Shown here: in pieces, positions 29,718-38,383 of the stretch | Numbering within the stretch: the stretch's first letter is position 1 | How the letters are laid out: each line of letters opens with the position of its first letter | Assembly (NCBI GenBank): GCA_019633985.1 | Contig: JAHQWE010000035.1 | Location: 1-64,000, forward strand | Direction: 5' to 3' | DNA: 64,000 bases | Origin: Acidiferrobacterales bacterium | GTDB lineage: Bacteria; Pseudomonadota; Gammaproteobacteria; Arenicellales; Poriferihabitantaceae | Translations under genes and position numbers: made by a program | The notes under the pieces: generated by a model | Seen by the model: the letters and a program-made list of their open reading frames with translations, nothing else | Database searches by the model: none | Told to the model about the DNA's origin: nothing

Positions 29718-31886
29718 TTAACCGAATAATCTGGTGGCTTCCTCACTGCCAGGAGTAATTCCGTAGGACTCCATTTCTGCGGCTACCTTTTCAATAGAAC
29801 GTCGAATAGCCTCGACATCATCAGTAGAGAGATCTTCATAACCTGGCGCAATTACCTCGCCCTTAATTCTAGAAGCAAAAGCTTTCGCCGCGTCTACCAT
29901 TTCCGCAAATACCGCACCGGGAGATCGGTTAATCGCGGGTCGTGTGAAAAAAGTCACACCACGGGTACGTACCGCTCGCATGTTCTCGAGATCGAATTCT
30001 CCAGTGTCACTCATGTTAGCCAAACTATACAGACAGACTTTTTGCTTCCCTACTGGCTTGTACCGGGCAAAAAATTGGTTGTCATCAGCAGTCAAACCAA
30101 TTTGTTTTGCACATCTCTCAATGACTGCTCCCTCAAACATTTCCCCTTCCAACGGCCGAATATTCACAACGAAAATCGAGTCAAACTGCTGTCTAAAACG
30201 ACCAATTGCCTCAGCCTGCTTATGCGCATTTTCGATAGGTGCCATGAAAGAGAAGCCCCTTCCTGTGCTTTCGGAAAGCTTCATGATCAGCGAGGAAAAA
30301 CGCGTCATGTCATCTTCAGTAACCAGGCCATCCTGATCAACTAGCTGAATTGTGACAACCAGATCACCAAAACGCGCTTCCTCCGATTCCTGTTCCAGAT
30401 CCCGCCATACTTTTTCAGGCAGGCGAAGACCATAAATACTATGCGTTCTCGCTATACCTGCTGCCCCCTCTCGATAAATCGCGAGCACAGAATCTCGACT
30501 AACATCACGCTCTCCGCTCAATTTAACGTAATAGTCGATTTGGCTGAGCTTGTCGAAACCTTCTGCGGGCAGAATTACCGAATCAGGCTGTACTGATTCT
30601 TGCGACGCACCCTGGAGTGGTTTCTCGCTGTCACTGCCAGCATCCCGCTGAGATTGTCCTGCAACATCGTCGTTAGAAGTATCTGATGGAGCTGCAATAT
30701 CTTCAGCTTCTCTAGCCAGCCCCTGCTGATGCTCTTCTTCGTCGATCACAAACTCTTGTCCCAAGGCGATCTGATCGTTGCGTCCCTGAACTTCCTCTGT
30801 CATCTCTTCGGCAATGTTGGAATGCACGGCAAAATCAGTTTCAATGACGATGTCCTTCTGCTTTTTGGAAACTGCATCCGCCCCCAATAATGAACGTTCT
30901 CGCTCAGCCTTTACCGACTCCAGCTGGTTTTGAATATTCTCTTTCAGTTTATTGATCGGAGCGATAGAGCCAAGAAATGCCTTTAATGAAGGACGTGATT
31001 CAGCGTACTCTGTTTCTGCCTCGTCAAATTCATCCTCCACAGAGGGGGAGCTTTCCTCTACTCCCTCCGCTTCCCATCGATCCTCATCGATAAATGAAGT
31101 CTGGGTAATCGTTTCCGGAATCACCACTTCGGCCTCTTCTAATAGCGGGGGCTCCGGCATGATCGGCGCTTCCTCAACCGTGATATCAGTGTCGAGGGGT
31201 TCGTCTTCTACTTTTGCCTCAGAGACACTTGTTGTTGGATGATCCTGATGGGATTGGTCTTCCAGCTCGTAATCACTCTGAGAGATATCCACCATATCCG
31301 TGAGGACATCCAAATCGTTTGAAAAACGTTCACCGAGATCAGCGTCGTCACCGGATGCCGCCGCGGTTGCGAACGTGTTCTCCGTCTCGTGGCCACTCAC
31401 CATATTCTCCAGCGTCGGAATATCCTCTTCATCCGGCGTGTTGGGGGAATCATCAACAGGTTGTTCGTCCTCGATCTCCTGTTCGGAACCCGGGCTGCTA
31501 TGCTCTAATAAAGTGGACACCCCGGAAAATTCATTGGCAGACTGAGGCGTTTCATATTGAATGGCGTCCTCAGTTTGATACGCAGTTGATCCATCCTGAT
31601 CTGCATCGACAAAGTCACGCAACTCGGGCGGTTCCAACGTATCGAGAGAGGCGAAGCGGCCAGTGGGATCTTCGGCCCCTGCATCTGGACCAAAACCCGG
31701 CTCGCTTCGCTCAAAAGCCGGAGCAACCGGCATCGATCCCGCATTCTCCCTACCACCACGTCGACCGGATTTGGTATTTCGATTTGATTGATCTTCTCGC
31801 CGTTTCTTTTCCTGCCATCGAGAAAAAAAGTATATCGCGGCAATGACAATAGCACCCAGAATCAGAAGAGTTATTTGTAAATCCAC
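29718..31886 (-). CDS. zipA: Cell division protein ZipA, extra long with two tandem C-terminal-like domains
   Basis: Anchors FtsZ to the inner membrane at the division site. Support: one N-terminal membrane helix (residues ~4-20), a long Asp/Glu-rich linker (to about 440), the FtsZ-binding-domain motif CLYSLANMSDTGEFD, and the position between smc and ligA. At 722 residues it is over twice the length of E. coli ZipA (328). The C-terminal 280 residues look like two copies of the ZipA_C fold: ~443-560 (DYYVKLSGERD ... GDLVVTIQLVDQDG ... FSFMAPIENA) and ~567-690 (SIFVVNIRPLEGE ... GVTFFTRP). Only the second has SLANM. The start is a GTG. The gene identity is secure; the duplication is my reading. 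Confidence 0.88.
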   Translation of the reverse strand: MDLQITLLILGAIVIAAIYFFSRWQEKKRREDQSNRNTKSGRRGGRENAGSMPVAPAFERSEPGFGPDAGAEDPTGRFASLDTLEPPELRDFVDADQDGSTAYQTEDAIQYETPQSANEFSGVSTLLEHSSPGSEQEIEDEQPVDDSPNTPDEEDIPTLENMVSGHETENTFATAAASGDDADLGERFSNDLDVLTDMVDISQSDYELEDQSHQDHPTTSVSEAKVEDEPLDTDITVEEAPIMPEPPLLEEAEVVIPETITQTSFIDEDRWEAEGVEESSPSVEDEFDEAETEYAESRPSLKAFLGSIAPINKLKENIQNQLESVKAERERSLLGADAVSKKQKDIVIETDFAVHSNIAEEMTEEVQGRNDQIALGQEFVIDEEEHQQGLAREAEDIAAPSDTSNDDVAGQSQRDAGSDSEKPLQGASQESVQPDSVILPAEGFDKLSQIDYYVKLSGERDVSRDSVLAIYREGAAGIARTHSIYGLRLPEKVWRDLEQESEEARFGDLVVTIQLVDQDGLVTEDDMTRFSSLIMKLSESTGRGFSFMAPIENAHKQAEAIGRFRQQFDSIFVVNIRPLEGEMFEGAVIERCAKQIGLTADDNQFFARYKPVGKQKVCLYSLANMSDTGEFDLENMRAVRTRGVTFFTRPAINRSPGAVFAEMVDAAKAFASRIKGEVIAPGYEDLSTDDVEAIRRSIEKVAAEMESYGITPGSEEATRLFG

Positions 31887-32049
31887 AGTGTTACGCGAGA
31901 CTCCAGGTCAAATTGTTATTTAACATCGACTAATCGATTCCGTTATTCGGTGAAGACAACACCTGCGGTGTCGCTTCACATCACCATCCGAAATGGCCAA
32001 ATAGCACGCTTCAGGAAAGTGCAACACACTATGCAGCAAGACTATATAG

Positions 32050-35000
32050 CTAGTGTGAAGCCATTTCTACTGCCTGATCAATGTCGACCGATACCATTCT
32101 TGACACACCGGGTTCTGCCATCGTCACTCCGACCAGCATATCGGACGCCTCCATCGTAATTTTGTTGTGGGTGATCACCACAATCTGACTGATATCAGAC
32201 AGTGTTTTCAGGGTTTTACAGTAGCGATCCACATTCGCATCATCCAACGGCGCGTCGACCTCATCGAGCATACAAAATGGTGCTGGGTTCAATCGAAACA
32301 GAGAAAACAATAGAGCAACCGCCGTCAGCGCTTTTTCTCCACCGGACAGTAGATGAATCGTACTGTTCCGTTTTCCGGGCGGTCGGGCCATGACACTGAC
32401 GCCGGCGGTGAGTAAATCATCACTGGTCAACTGGAGCTCGGCAGTACCGCCGCCGAATAGCTGAGGAAAGAAATCATTAAAGCCTGCATTCAATTTATCG
32501 AACGTTTCTTTGAAGCGACTCCGCGTCTCCCGATCAATTTTTCGAATCACGCTTTCCAGGGTTTCCAGTGCCTCTACCAAATCACTGTGCTGACTATCCA
32601 GATATTCTTTGCGGGTAGATTCTTCTTCAAATTCTTCGATCGCCACCAGGTTGACCGGCCCAATTCGTTCCACTTTGCGCTGGATAGTCTCCAGGCTCTC
32701 CTGCCAATCACTCAACAAGGGATTTTCGGGTAGTTCCGCCATCAGAGCTTCGCGATCCAGATTCATTTCGGCAACATGTTCTTCCTGGGTCTGCTTTCGT
32801 ACCACCACTTCCTGCTTTTGTAATTTGTGTTCTTCCAATGATTCTCGCGCTGCATTTACCTGCTGAAGGTGCTGGTTGCGACTTTGGTTGAGGCCGATAA
32901 TCTTATTTTCCACCTCATTCATTTCGTCCTTAGCTAAGGTGAATTTCTTCTCAGACTCAACCCGCTTTTCTAACAGCTCATCCAGCTGGGCTTTTAATGA
33001 GGTAACTGGATCCCCCTGATCAGAGAGCGCCGAATTAATTTCAGCCAGCCTCTGACTGGTCGAATCAAACTGCTGTTGCACACGATTTAGATGCTCCTTC
33101 ACCGATTCGCTAGCGGACTCCATGCGCTGCTTTTGCAGCTGCTTGGTATGATGCTGCTCCCTGAGTTGGTTCACATTGCCTCGCAATGTGGTAATTTCCC
33201 GCTCCAACCCCTGCTTCTCAGTTTCTAGTGAAGCTCTCCGCTGAGTTAACGTCTCGCCCTGCTCTCCCGCTGCTTTCAGCAGACTTCGGGCTTCGCTGAT
33301 TTGATCATGATCATTCTTCACCTGAGACGCCAGCTCCTGGATATCAACGGTCACCTGCTGAGAACGCTGTTCCACTTCGAGCGTCCTCGCTTCCTCACGA
33401 CCTAGCTGATTGTGAAGAGAGGTTTTCTCGGCACGGAGCTTGTTCAGTTCTTCCCTTTGCTCGCGCAGTGCTGATTCCACTCTCCCGCGCTCTGCATCAA
33501 GTTGTTCGATCTCCTCGGCATGACGATGTAATTCGATTTCAATCGCAGAGAGACGCGTATCAAGCTGCTTGATTTCCTCTTCACGAACCAAGACACCAGT
33601 TTCCATCTGGCCTTTGCTGGCAAAACTGATCCAGTTCGATCCGACGAGTGTGCCATCTTTGGTCACTATATAGTCTCGCGAGAATAGCTCAGGCTGCATT
33701 TGAATCGCTTGTTGTAAATTGTCAGCGATATAAACATCTGACAATAGCGAAGACAGATCAATATCTCCCGCTGAAACTCGGTCGATGAGCTTGTCGTGAC
33801 GAGAGTGTGCAGGCAGCACCTTCGCTTTTTGTCTGGTCACCAGAGAAAGCGTAGCGTCGGGTGCATCCCCATCCACGGAAACTGCATCCTGATCAACACA
33901 AACCGCTTTGATAAATCCGTTAAGAACACGATCTGCCGCTCGTTCCCAGCCTGGTTCGACTTTAATTTTCCCTGCTAATCTCGAGGTATCGGCTAGATTG
34001 TTACGCTCCAGCCATTGTTTCGCTTCATCGTCGTTTCCACCCAGAGCTGCAATCTGAATTTCTCGCAAGGACTGTAGTCTGGATGCGACTTCCTGCTGAC
34101 GTGCTTTGAGGTCAGAAGATTGCCCTCTTTTCTCGGTGATAGAGTCTCTTAGACCCTGTATTTGCTGTTCTGTTTGGCTGAACGCTTGTTCTTTCTGCTC
34201 CAGGTTTCGATCGTGAGCGGTGACTCTGGCCCGCAAATCATCTATCCCTGTACTGGACAGGTGTTGTTGAAATCCGAGTAATTCTGTCTGTAGTTTCTGT
34301 TCTCGCTGCGTGGCTTGTGCAAGGTGCTGCTCAAACTGATTGATACGAGCACGCTGGACCTCTTGCTGCCGGACTGGTTCTTCAGCTTCCCGGTTGAACT
34401 CCTCCCAGGCAGCTTGCCACTGCTGCAGACGTTGTTCGGCAGCGCTTCTCACGGATTCTGCTTCTGAAAGTTTTTCCGTTAAGACTTCCAACTCGGGAAG
34501 TAATGCCGAGATATCCTGCTCGTATTGAGTCAGACGATTGCGATCAGACTCCAACTCACGCTCACGCTCAGATCGGTGTTGCTGTAATCTTTCAATTTCC
34601 TCACCCTGACGCTGCTTGGTTTCGACTAAATGCTCGATCCTTTGTTCTATATTTTTGATTTCAGCGCCAATCCCGTAAAAATCCTGTTGGACCTGACTAT
34701 TTAATTCCTGGCGTTCGGTCTGCTGTTCACGTGCTCGTTCAAGCGCTGCTTCGGTTTCCCGCTGAGCCGCCAGTGCCATCTCCAGCGCATTTTCCCGTTC
34801 CGCGGAAACGCGATCCTGCTCCTGCAACTGACTCTCAAAAGCATTCAATCGTAGTAACTGAAGCTGACCATCAACTTGACGCTCTTCGTCCTTCAGGACC
34901 TTGTAGCGACGTGCTGCAGAGGATTGTCTTTGCAACCTTCTCAGCTGTTTTTCGAGCTCATTGCGAATGTCGGCGACTCGGTCGAGGTTTTCCCTGGTAT

Positions 35001-35556
35001 GTTTGATACGTATCTCGGTTTCACGGCGGCGGTCCTTGTAGCGCGACGTGCCCGCGGCTTCTTCAACAAATACCCTGAGATCATCCGGTCTGGCTTCGAC
35101 AATTCGGCTGACCATCCCCTGCTCGATGATTGAATAAGAGCGCGGACCCAGCCCCGTACCCCGAAACAAATCCAAAACATCTTTACGACGAGATTTGATG
35201 TTATTGATAAAGTAGAGCGATTGGCCATCGCGACTCAGCGTTCTTTTAATGGAGATTTCAGCGAACTGTGCATAATTACCTCCTGCTTTACCGTCATTAT
35301 TGTCGAAGATCAGCTCCACTGAAGCCTTACCAACGGGTTTGCGCGCCGACGAACCATTGAAGATGACATCTAGCATATTGTCACCTCGAAGCATCTTTGC
35401 CGATGCTTCTCCCATCACCCATCTGACGGCATCAATTACGTTGGACTTACCACAACCGTTTGGCCCGACGACACCAACGAGGTTTCCTGGCAGGCGAATA
35501 TCCGTTGGATCGACAAATGATTTAAAACCGGAAACCTTTAATTTTTTGAGCCGCAT
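32050..35556 (-). CDS. smc: Chromosome segregation protein SMC
   Basis: ATPase that compacts and helps segregate the chromosome, normally with ScpA and ScpB. The 1168-residue protein has Walker A GPNGCGKSN at residues ~32-40, two long coiled coils rich in Gln, Glu and Arg, a hinge near residues 510-650, the ABC signature LLSGGEKALTA near 1070, and Walker B FCMLDEVDAPLDD near 1097. scpA and scpB are not in the window. The 163 bp gap to zipA has no clear terminator. Presence of SMC rather than MukB argues against an enteric or vibrio host. Confidence 0.97.
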   Translation of the reverse strand: MRLKKLKVSGFKSFVDPTDIRLPGNLVGVVGPNGCGKSNVIDAVRWVMGEASAKMLRGDNMLDVIFNGSSARKPVGKASVELIFDNNDGKAGGNYAQFAEISIKRTLSRDGQSLYFINNIKSRRKDVLDLFRGTGLGPRSYSIIEQGMVSRIVEARPDDLRVFVEEAAGTSRYKDRRRETEIRIKHTRENLDRVADIRNELEKQLRRLQRQSSAARRYKVLKDEERQVDGQLQLLRLNAFESQLQEQDRVSAERENALEMALAAQRETEAALERAREQQTERQELNSQVQQDFYGIGAEIKNIEQRIEHLVETKQRQGEEIERLQQHRSERERELESDRNRLTQYEQDISALLPELEVLTEKLSEAESVRSAAEQRLQQWQAAWEEFNREAEEPVRQQEVQRARINQFEQHLAQATQREQKLQTELLGFQQHLSSTGIDDLRARVTAHDRNLEQKEQAFSQTEQQIQGLRDSITEKRGQSSDLKARQQEVASRLQSLREIQIAALGGNDDEAKQWLERNNLADTSRLAGKIKVEPGWERAADRVLNGFIKAVCVDQDAVSVDGDAPDATLSLVTRQKAKVLPAHSRHDKLIDRVSAGDIDLSSLLSDVYIADNLQQAIQMQPELFSRDYIVTKDGTLVGSNWISFASKGQMETGVLVREEEIKQLDTRLSAIEIELHRHAEEIEQLDAERGRVESALREQREELNKLRAEKTSLHNQLGREEARTLEVEQRSQQVTVDIQELASQVKNDHDQISEARSLLKAAGEQGETLTQRRASLETEKQGLEREITTLRGNVNQLREQHHTKQLQKQRMESASESVKEHLNRVQQQFDSTSQRLAEINSALSDQGDPVTSLKAQLDELLEKRVESEKKFTLAKDEMNEVENKIIGLNQSRNQHLQQVNAARESLEEHKLQKQEVVVRKQTQEEHVAEMNLDREALMAELPENPLLSDWQESLETIQRKVERIGPVNLVAIEEFEEESTRKEYLDSQHSDLVEALETLESVIRKIDRETRSRFKETFDKLNAGFNDFFPQLFGGGTAELQLTSDDLLTAGVSVMARPPGKRNSTIHLLSGGEKALTAVALLFSLFRLNPAPFCMLDEVDAPLDDANVDRYCKTLKTLSDISQIVVITHNKITMEASDMLVGVTMAEPGVSRMVSVDIDQAVEMASH

Positions 35557-35646
35557 TCAGATTCTATATTCCAATCAATGGGTTAACACTACTTTCTACA
35601 CTAACTTATTGAAAATTAAGCGAAGATTCACCGAATTTCGCGGCGC

Positions 35647-35652
35647 ATTATA
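35647..35652 (-). promoter_or_regulatory. Candidate -10 element for smc
   Basis: A perfect TATAAT on the minus strand lies about 90 bp before smc in the smc-cti divergent region. The bases 17 bp upstream (CATCAA) are a poor -35 and there is no TG extension, so this is only a weak candidate. Confidence 0.3.
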
Positions 35653-35843
35653 CTATTTCAAACCCGCGATTGATGGCTTAACTGTTCAAAAAAATGAAAT
35701 AAATTCTGTCGTCGTCTGGTCACACTTTCAGTGCGTTCTTTCAGTACCAATGGCGCTTTACTTTCTCCGGTTCACACGGTGTAAGAGATTGTTTTGTAAA
35801 CTCAGCGCATCTTCTGTTTTCTCCATCGCTTTCAGGCTCATCC

Positions 35844-38222
35844 ATGTTTGAACCCAGGCTCTCTGTTCGCCTTGCCCCGCTAATGGTCACTGTTTTACTG
35901 GCCGGGTGTGTCACCTTTGGTATCTCACAACTCGAAAACCAGTATGGCCCCGAAATTCCGCGGGACCGGCAGATCACCAGCGTAGAAAAGGGGCAGGTCG
36001 ATTACTGGAAAGAGGTCAAACCGGTGTTGGACAACCGTTGTGTGGTTTGTCACGGCTGCTATGACGCTCCATGTCAATTAAAGCTCACATCGCCGGAGGG
36101 AGTTTTCAGGGGCGCAAGTAAACAACGCATTTATCATCAAACCCGGATCAAAGCAGCACCAATGAGCCGCCTGCATGAGGATGCAAATCAAACTGCAGAA
36201 TGGAGGAAGCGCGGATTTTATCCAGTGGTGAATGAACGAACTCCGTCACTGGAAGCAAACCAAGAAGCTAGCTTGATGTATCAATTACTGGAGCTCAAGG
36301 AACGCCACCCACTGCCGGCAGAACCGCTGATTGATGAATCGGAATTCACCTTATCACTTGGGCGCGAGGAAAGTTGTCCGGCTGGAGAGGAGTTTGAGAC
36401 ATACCAAACGAAGCACCGATTTTGGGGAATGCCATATGCGCTCCCCGGTCTGCCAGAAAACGAACAGCACATTATCAAAAAGTGGCTGGAACAAGGTGCT
36501 GGTTATACGTCGAGAAAACCGCTTGAGGGGCGATTCCAAAAGCAGATTGAGGAGTGGGAACAGCTTCTTAATGGAAATTCTCTAAAGGCGCAGTTGTCCA
36601 GCCGCTATATCTATGAACATCTATTTCTCGGACATCTTTACTTTAGCGATATTTCCGACACGCAATTTTTCAAACTGGTTCGCTCCAGCACACCGCCTGG
36701 TAAGCCTATCGACATCATCGCGACACGAAGACCGTATTCGGATCCTGGGGTAGAAAGGGTGTACTACCGCATTACTCCTGAGCTGGAAACGATTGTGGCG
36801 AAATCACATTTACCTTATGCACTTAACAGCGAAAGAAAGGCGCAATGGGAATCGCTTTTCTATCGTGCCAACTTTGAGGTCGCGCGCCTTCCGGGGTACG
36901 ACACCACCCAGTCGGCAAACCCATTCGCCACTTTCAAGCAATTACCGATGCGCTCTCGCTATAAGTTTATGTTAGATGAAGCGCAGTTCACAATTGGAAA
37001 TTACATCCGCGGATCGGTCTGTCGAGGACAGGTTGCGTTGAATGTAATTCGGGACCATTTCTGGGTGTTCTTCGTCGATCCAGACATCAAACAAAATGAC
37101 GCGATTTCAGAAGCTGTCGACATCGATCTGGATGCATTCGAATTACCCGCGGCGTCCGGCAATATTTATCTGCCAATCACCACTTGGTTGAAATATGCTA
37201 TCAAGCAACGTGAAGCGATTCGTGGACGGAATCGATTTATGCGTGAACAGTTCGGCAGCGACAACCCTGTCACTTTGGATTTGGTCTGGGATGGGGAGGG
37301 AACCAACCCCAATGCGGCGCTCACGATTTACCGACATCTCAACAATGCGTCTGTTGAGAAAGGTTTGCTTGGAGATGCACCTCAAACTGCCTGGTTAATT
37401 AGCTACCCACTCCTGGAGCGGATACACTATTTACTCGTTGCCGGATACGATGTGTATGGTAACTATGGTCATCAGCTGATTACCCGACTCTATATGGATT
37501 TTTTAAGAATTGATGGAGAAATGACGTTTCTTGGTTTGCTGCCCGGTGAAAACCGAATCGCAGAATGGAGAAACTGGTATCGGGATAACAATAAGCAAAT
37601 GATCCATATGATGACCATGATGACCGAGGAAACTCTGGATAACCAAATGGAGCCGTCAATGATATATCGGACGTCAAACCCCAAGAAAGAGCTATTCGAG
37701 ATGCTGGAAAGGCGGCTGGATAGCGCGCTTCCGAAAAGCCGATTGCTGTCCGATATTCAAGATCGGTCACTTGCCGGGCTACTCGATCGATTGTCCAATT
37801 TTTCAGGTTCAAGAACCCGCCACCTTCCTGAGGTCAGTTATATCCGATTTAGAGGTCAAGCTGAGCAGCCGCCGGTAGATATCACGCTGCTTAGAAATAA
37901 TGCGCATCTGAGTATTACCTCTCTCTTCCGAGAATCGAAAACTCTAGCGCCAGAGGAAAATACCGTATCTGTATTGTCAGGGATGGTTGGGGCATATCCC
38001 AATGCGCTGTTTGAAGTCAGATTTGACGACAGAGAGGAATTTATATCAGACGTTTTGCGACTCTCTTCAGACGAAGAGTATCGAGACCTCAAAACAAAGT
38101 TTGGAATACGGCGAACCGACCCAAATTTCTGGCGTTACAGTGATGCACTGCATTTCACACTGCGCCAGAACAATCCGGTTGAATTCGGGATGCTCGATTA
38201 TAGTCGGCTTGAAAATCGATAG
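35844..38222 (+). CDS. cti: Fatty acid cis/trans isomerase
   Basis: Periplasmic haem enzyme that turns cis- into trans-unsaturated membrane fatty acids, a fast response to solvents and heat in Pseudomonas and Vibrio. The 792-residue protein has a signal region ending in a lipobox-like LLAGC (C22) and one c-type haem motif C66-VVCH70, followed by more cysteines (GCYDAPC). Length and the haem site near the N-terminus match the Cti family. Pseudomonas Cti is periplasmic with a cleaved signal; this one may instead be a lipoprotein. The RND efflux operon begins 162 bp downstream on the same strand. Confidence 0.92.
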   Translation: MFEPRLSVRLAPLMVTVLLAGCVTFGISQLENQYGPEIPRDRQITSVEKGQVDYWKEVKPVLDNRCVVCHGCYDAPCQLKLTSPEGVFRGASKQRIYHQTRIKAAPMSRLHEDANQTAEWRKRGFYPVVNERTPSLEANQEASLMYQLLELKERHPLPAEPLIDESEFTLSLGREESCPAGEEFETYQTKHRFWGMPYALPGLPENEQHIIKKWLEQGAGYTSRKPLEGRFQKQIEEWEQLLNGNSLKAQLSSRYIYEHLFLGHLYFSDISDTQFFKLVRSSTPPGKPIDIIATRRPYSDPGVERVYYRITPELETIVAKSHLPYALNSERKAQWESLFYRANFEVARLPGYDTTQSANPFATFKQLPMRSRYKFMLDEAQFTIGNYIRGSVCRGQVALNVIRDHFWVFFVDPDIKQNDAISEAVDIDLDAFELPAASGNIYLPITTWLKYAIKQREAIRGRNRFMREQFGSDNPVTLDLVWDGEGTNPNAALTIYRHLNNASVEKGLLGDAPQTAWLISYPLLERIHYLLVAGYDVYGNYGHQLITRLYMDFLRIDGEMTFLGLLPGENRIAEWRNWYRDNNKQMIHMMTMMTEETLDNQMEPSMIYRTSNPKKELFEMLERRLDSALPKSRLLSDIQDRSLAGLLDRLSNFSGSRTRHLPEVSYIRFRGQAEQPPVDITLLRNNAHLSITSLFRESKTLAPEENTVSVLSGMVGAYPNALFEVRFDDREEFISDVLRLSSDEEYRDLKTKFGIRRTDPNFWRYSDALHFTLRQNNPVEFGMLDYSRLENR

Positions 38223-38323
38223 AGACAAACCGCTGTATGCGCTTGCAAATGGATATGAAGAGCAGTATCTCGCTTGTCATCATTTGTTTACACAAACTTT
38301 ACCTTACGACTACAACTTTAACG

Positions 38324-38352
38324 TCTCTGAGAAAGAACTGGTTTGCTACACT
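38324..38352 (+). promoter_or_regulatory. Candidate extended -10 promoter for the TolC-RND operon
   Basis: TGCTACACT places a TACACT -10 (38347-38352) behind a TG extension, 30 bp before the TolC-fusion start. The -35 position (TCTCTG) is poor, which extended -10 promoters tolerate. A small inverted repeat TTTGT-TTAC-ACAAA lies upstream at 38283-38296. Confidence 0.35.
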
Positions 38353-38383
38353 TATAGGTAAAAACTGATACAAGCAGGTAAGG

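Noticed and set aside
30952-31846. Plus-strand frames opposite the zipA linker
   Set aside because: They mirror the repetitive acidic codons of the ZipA linker (Ser- and Arg-rich shadows).
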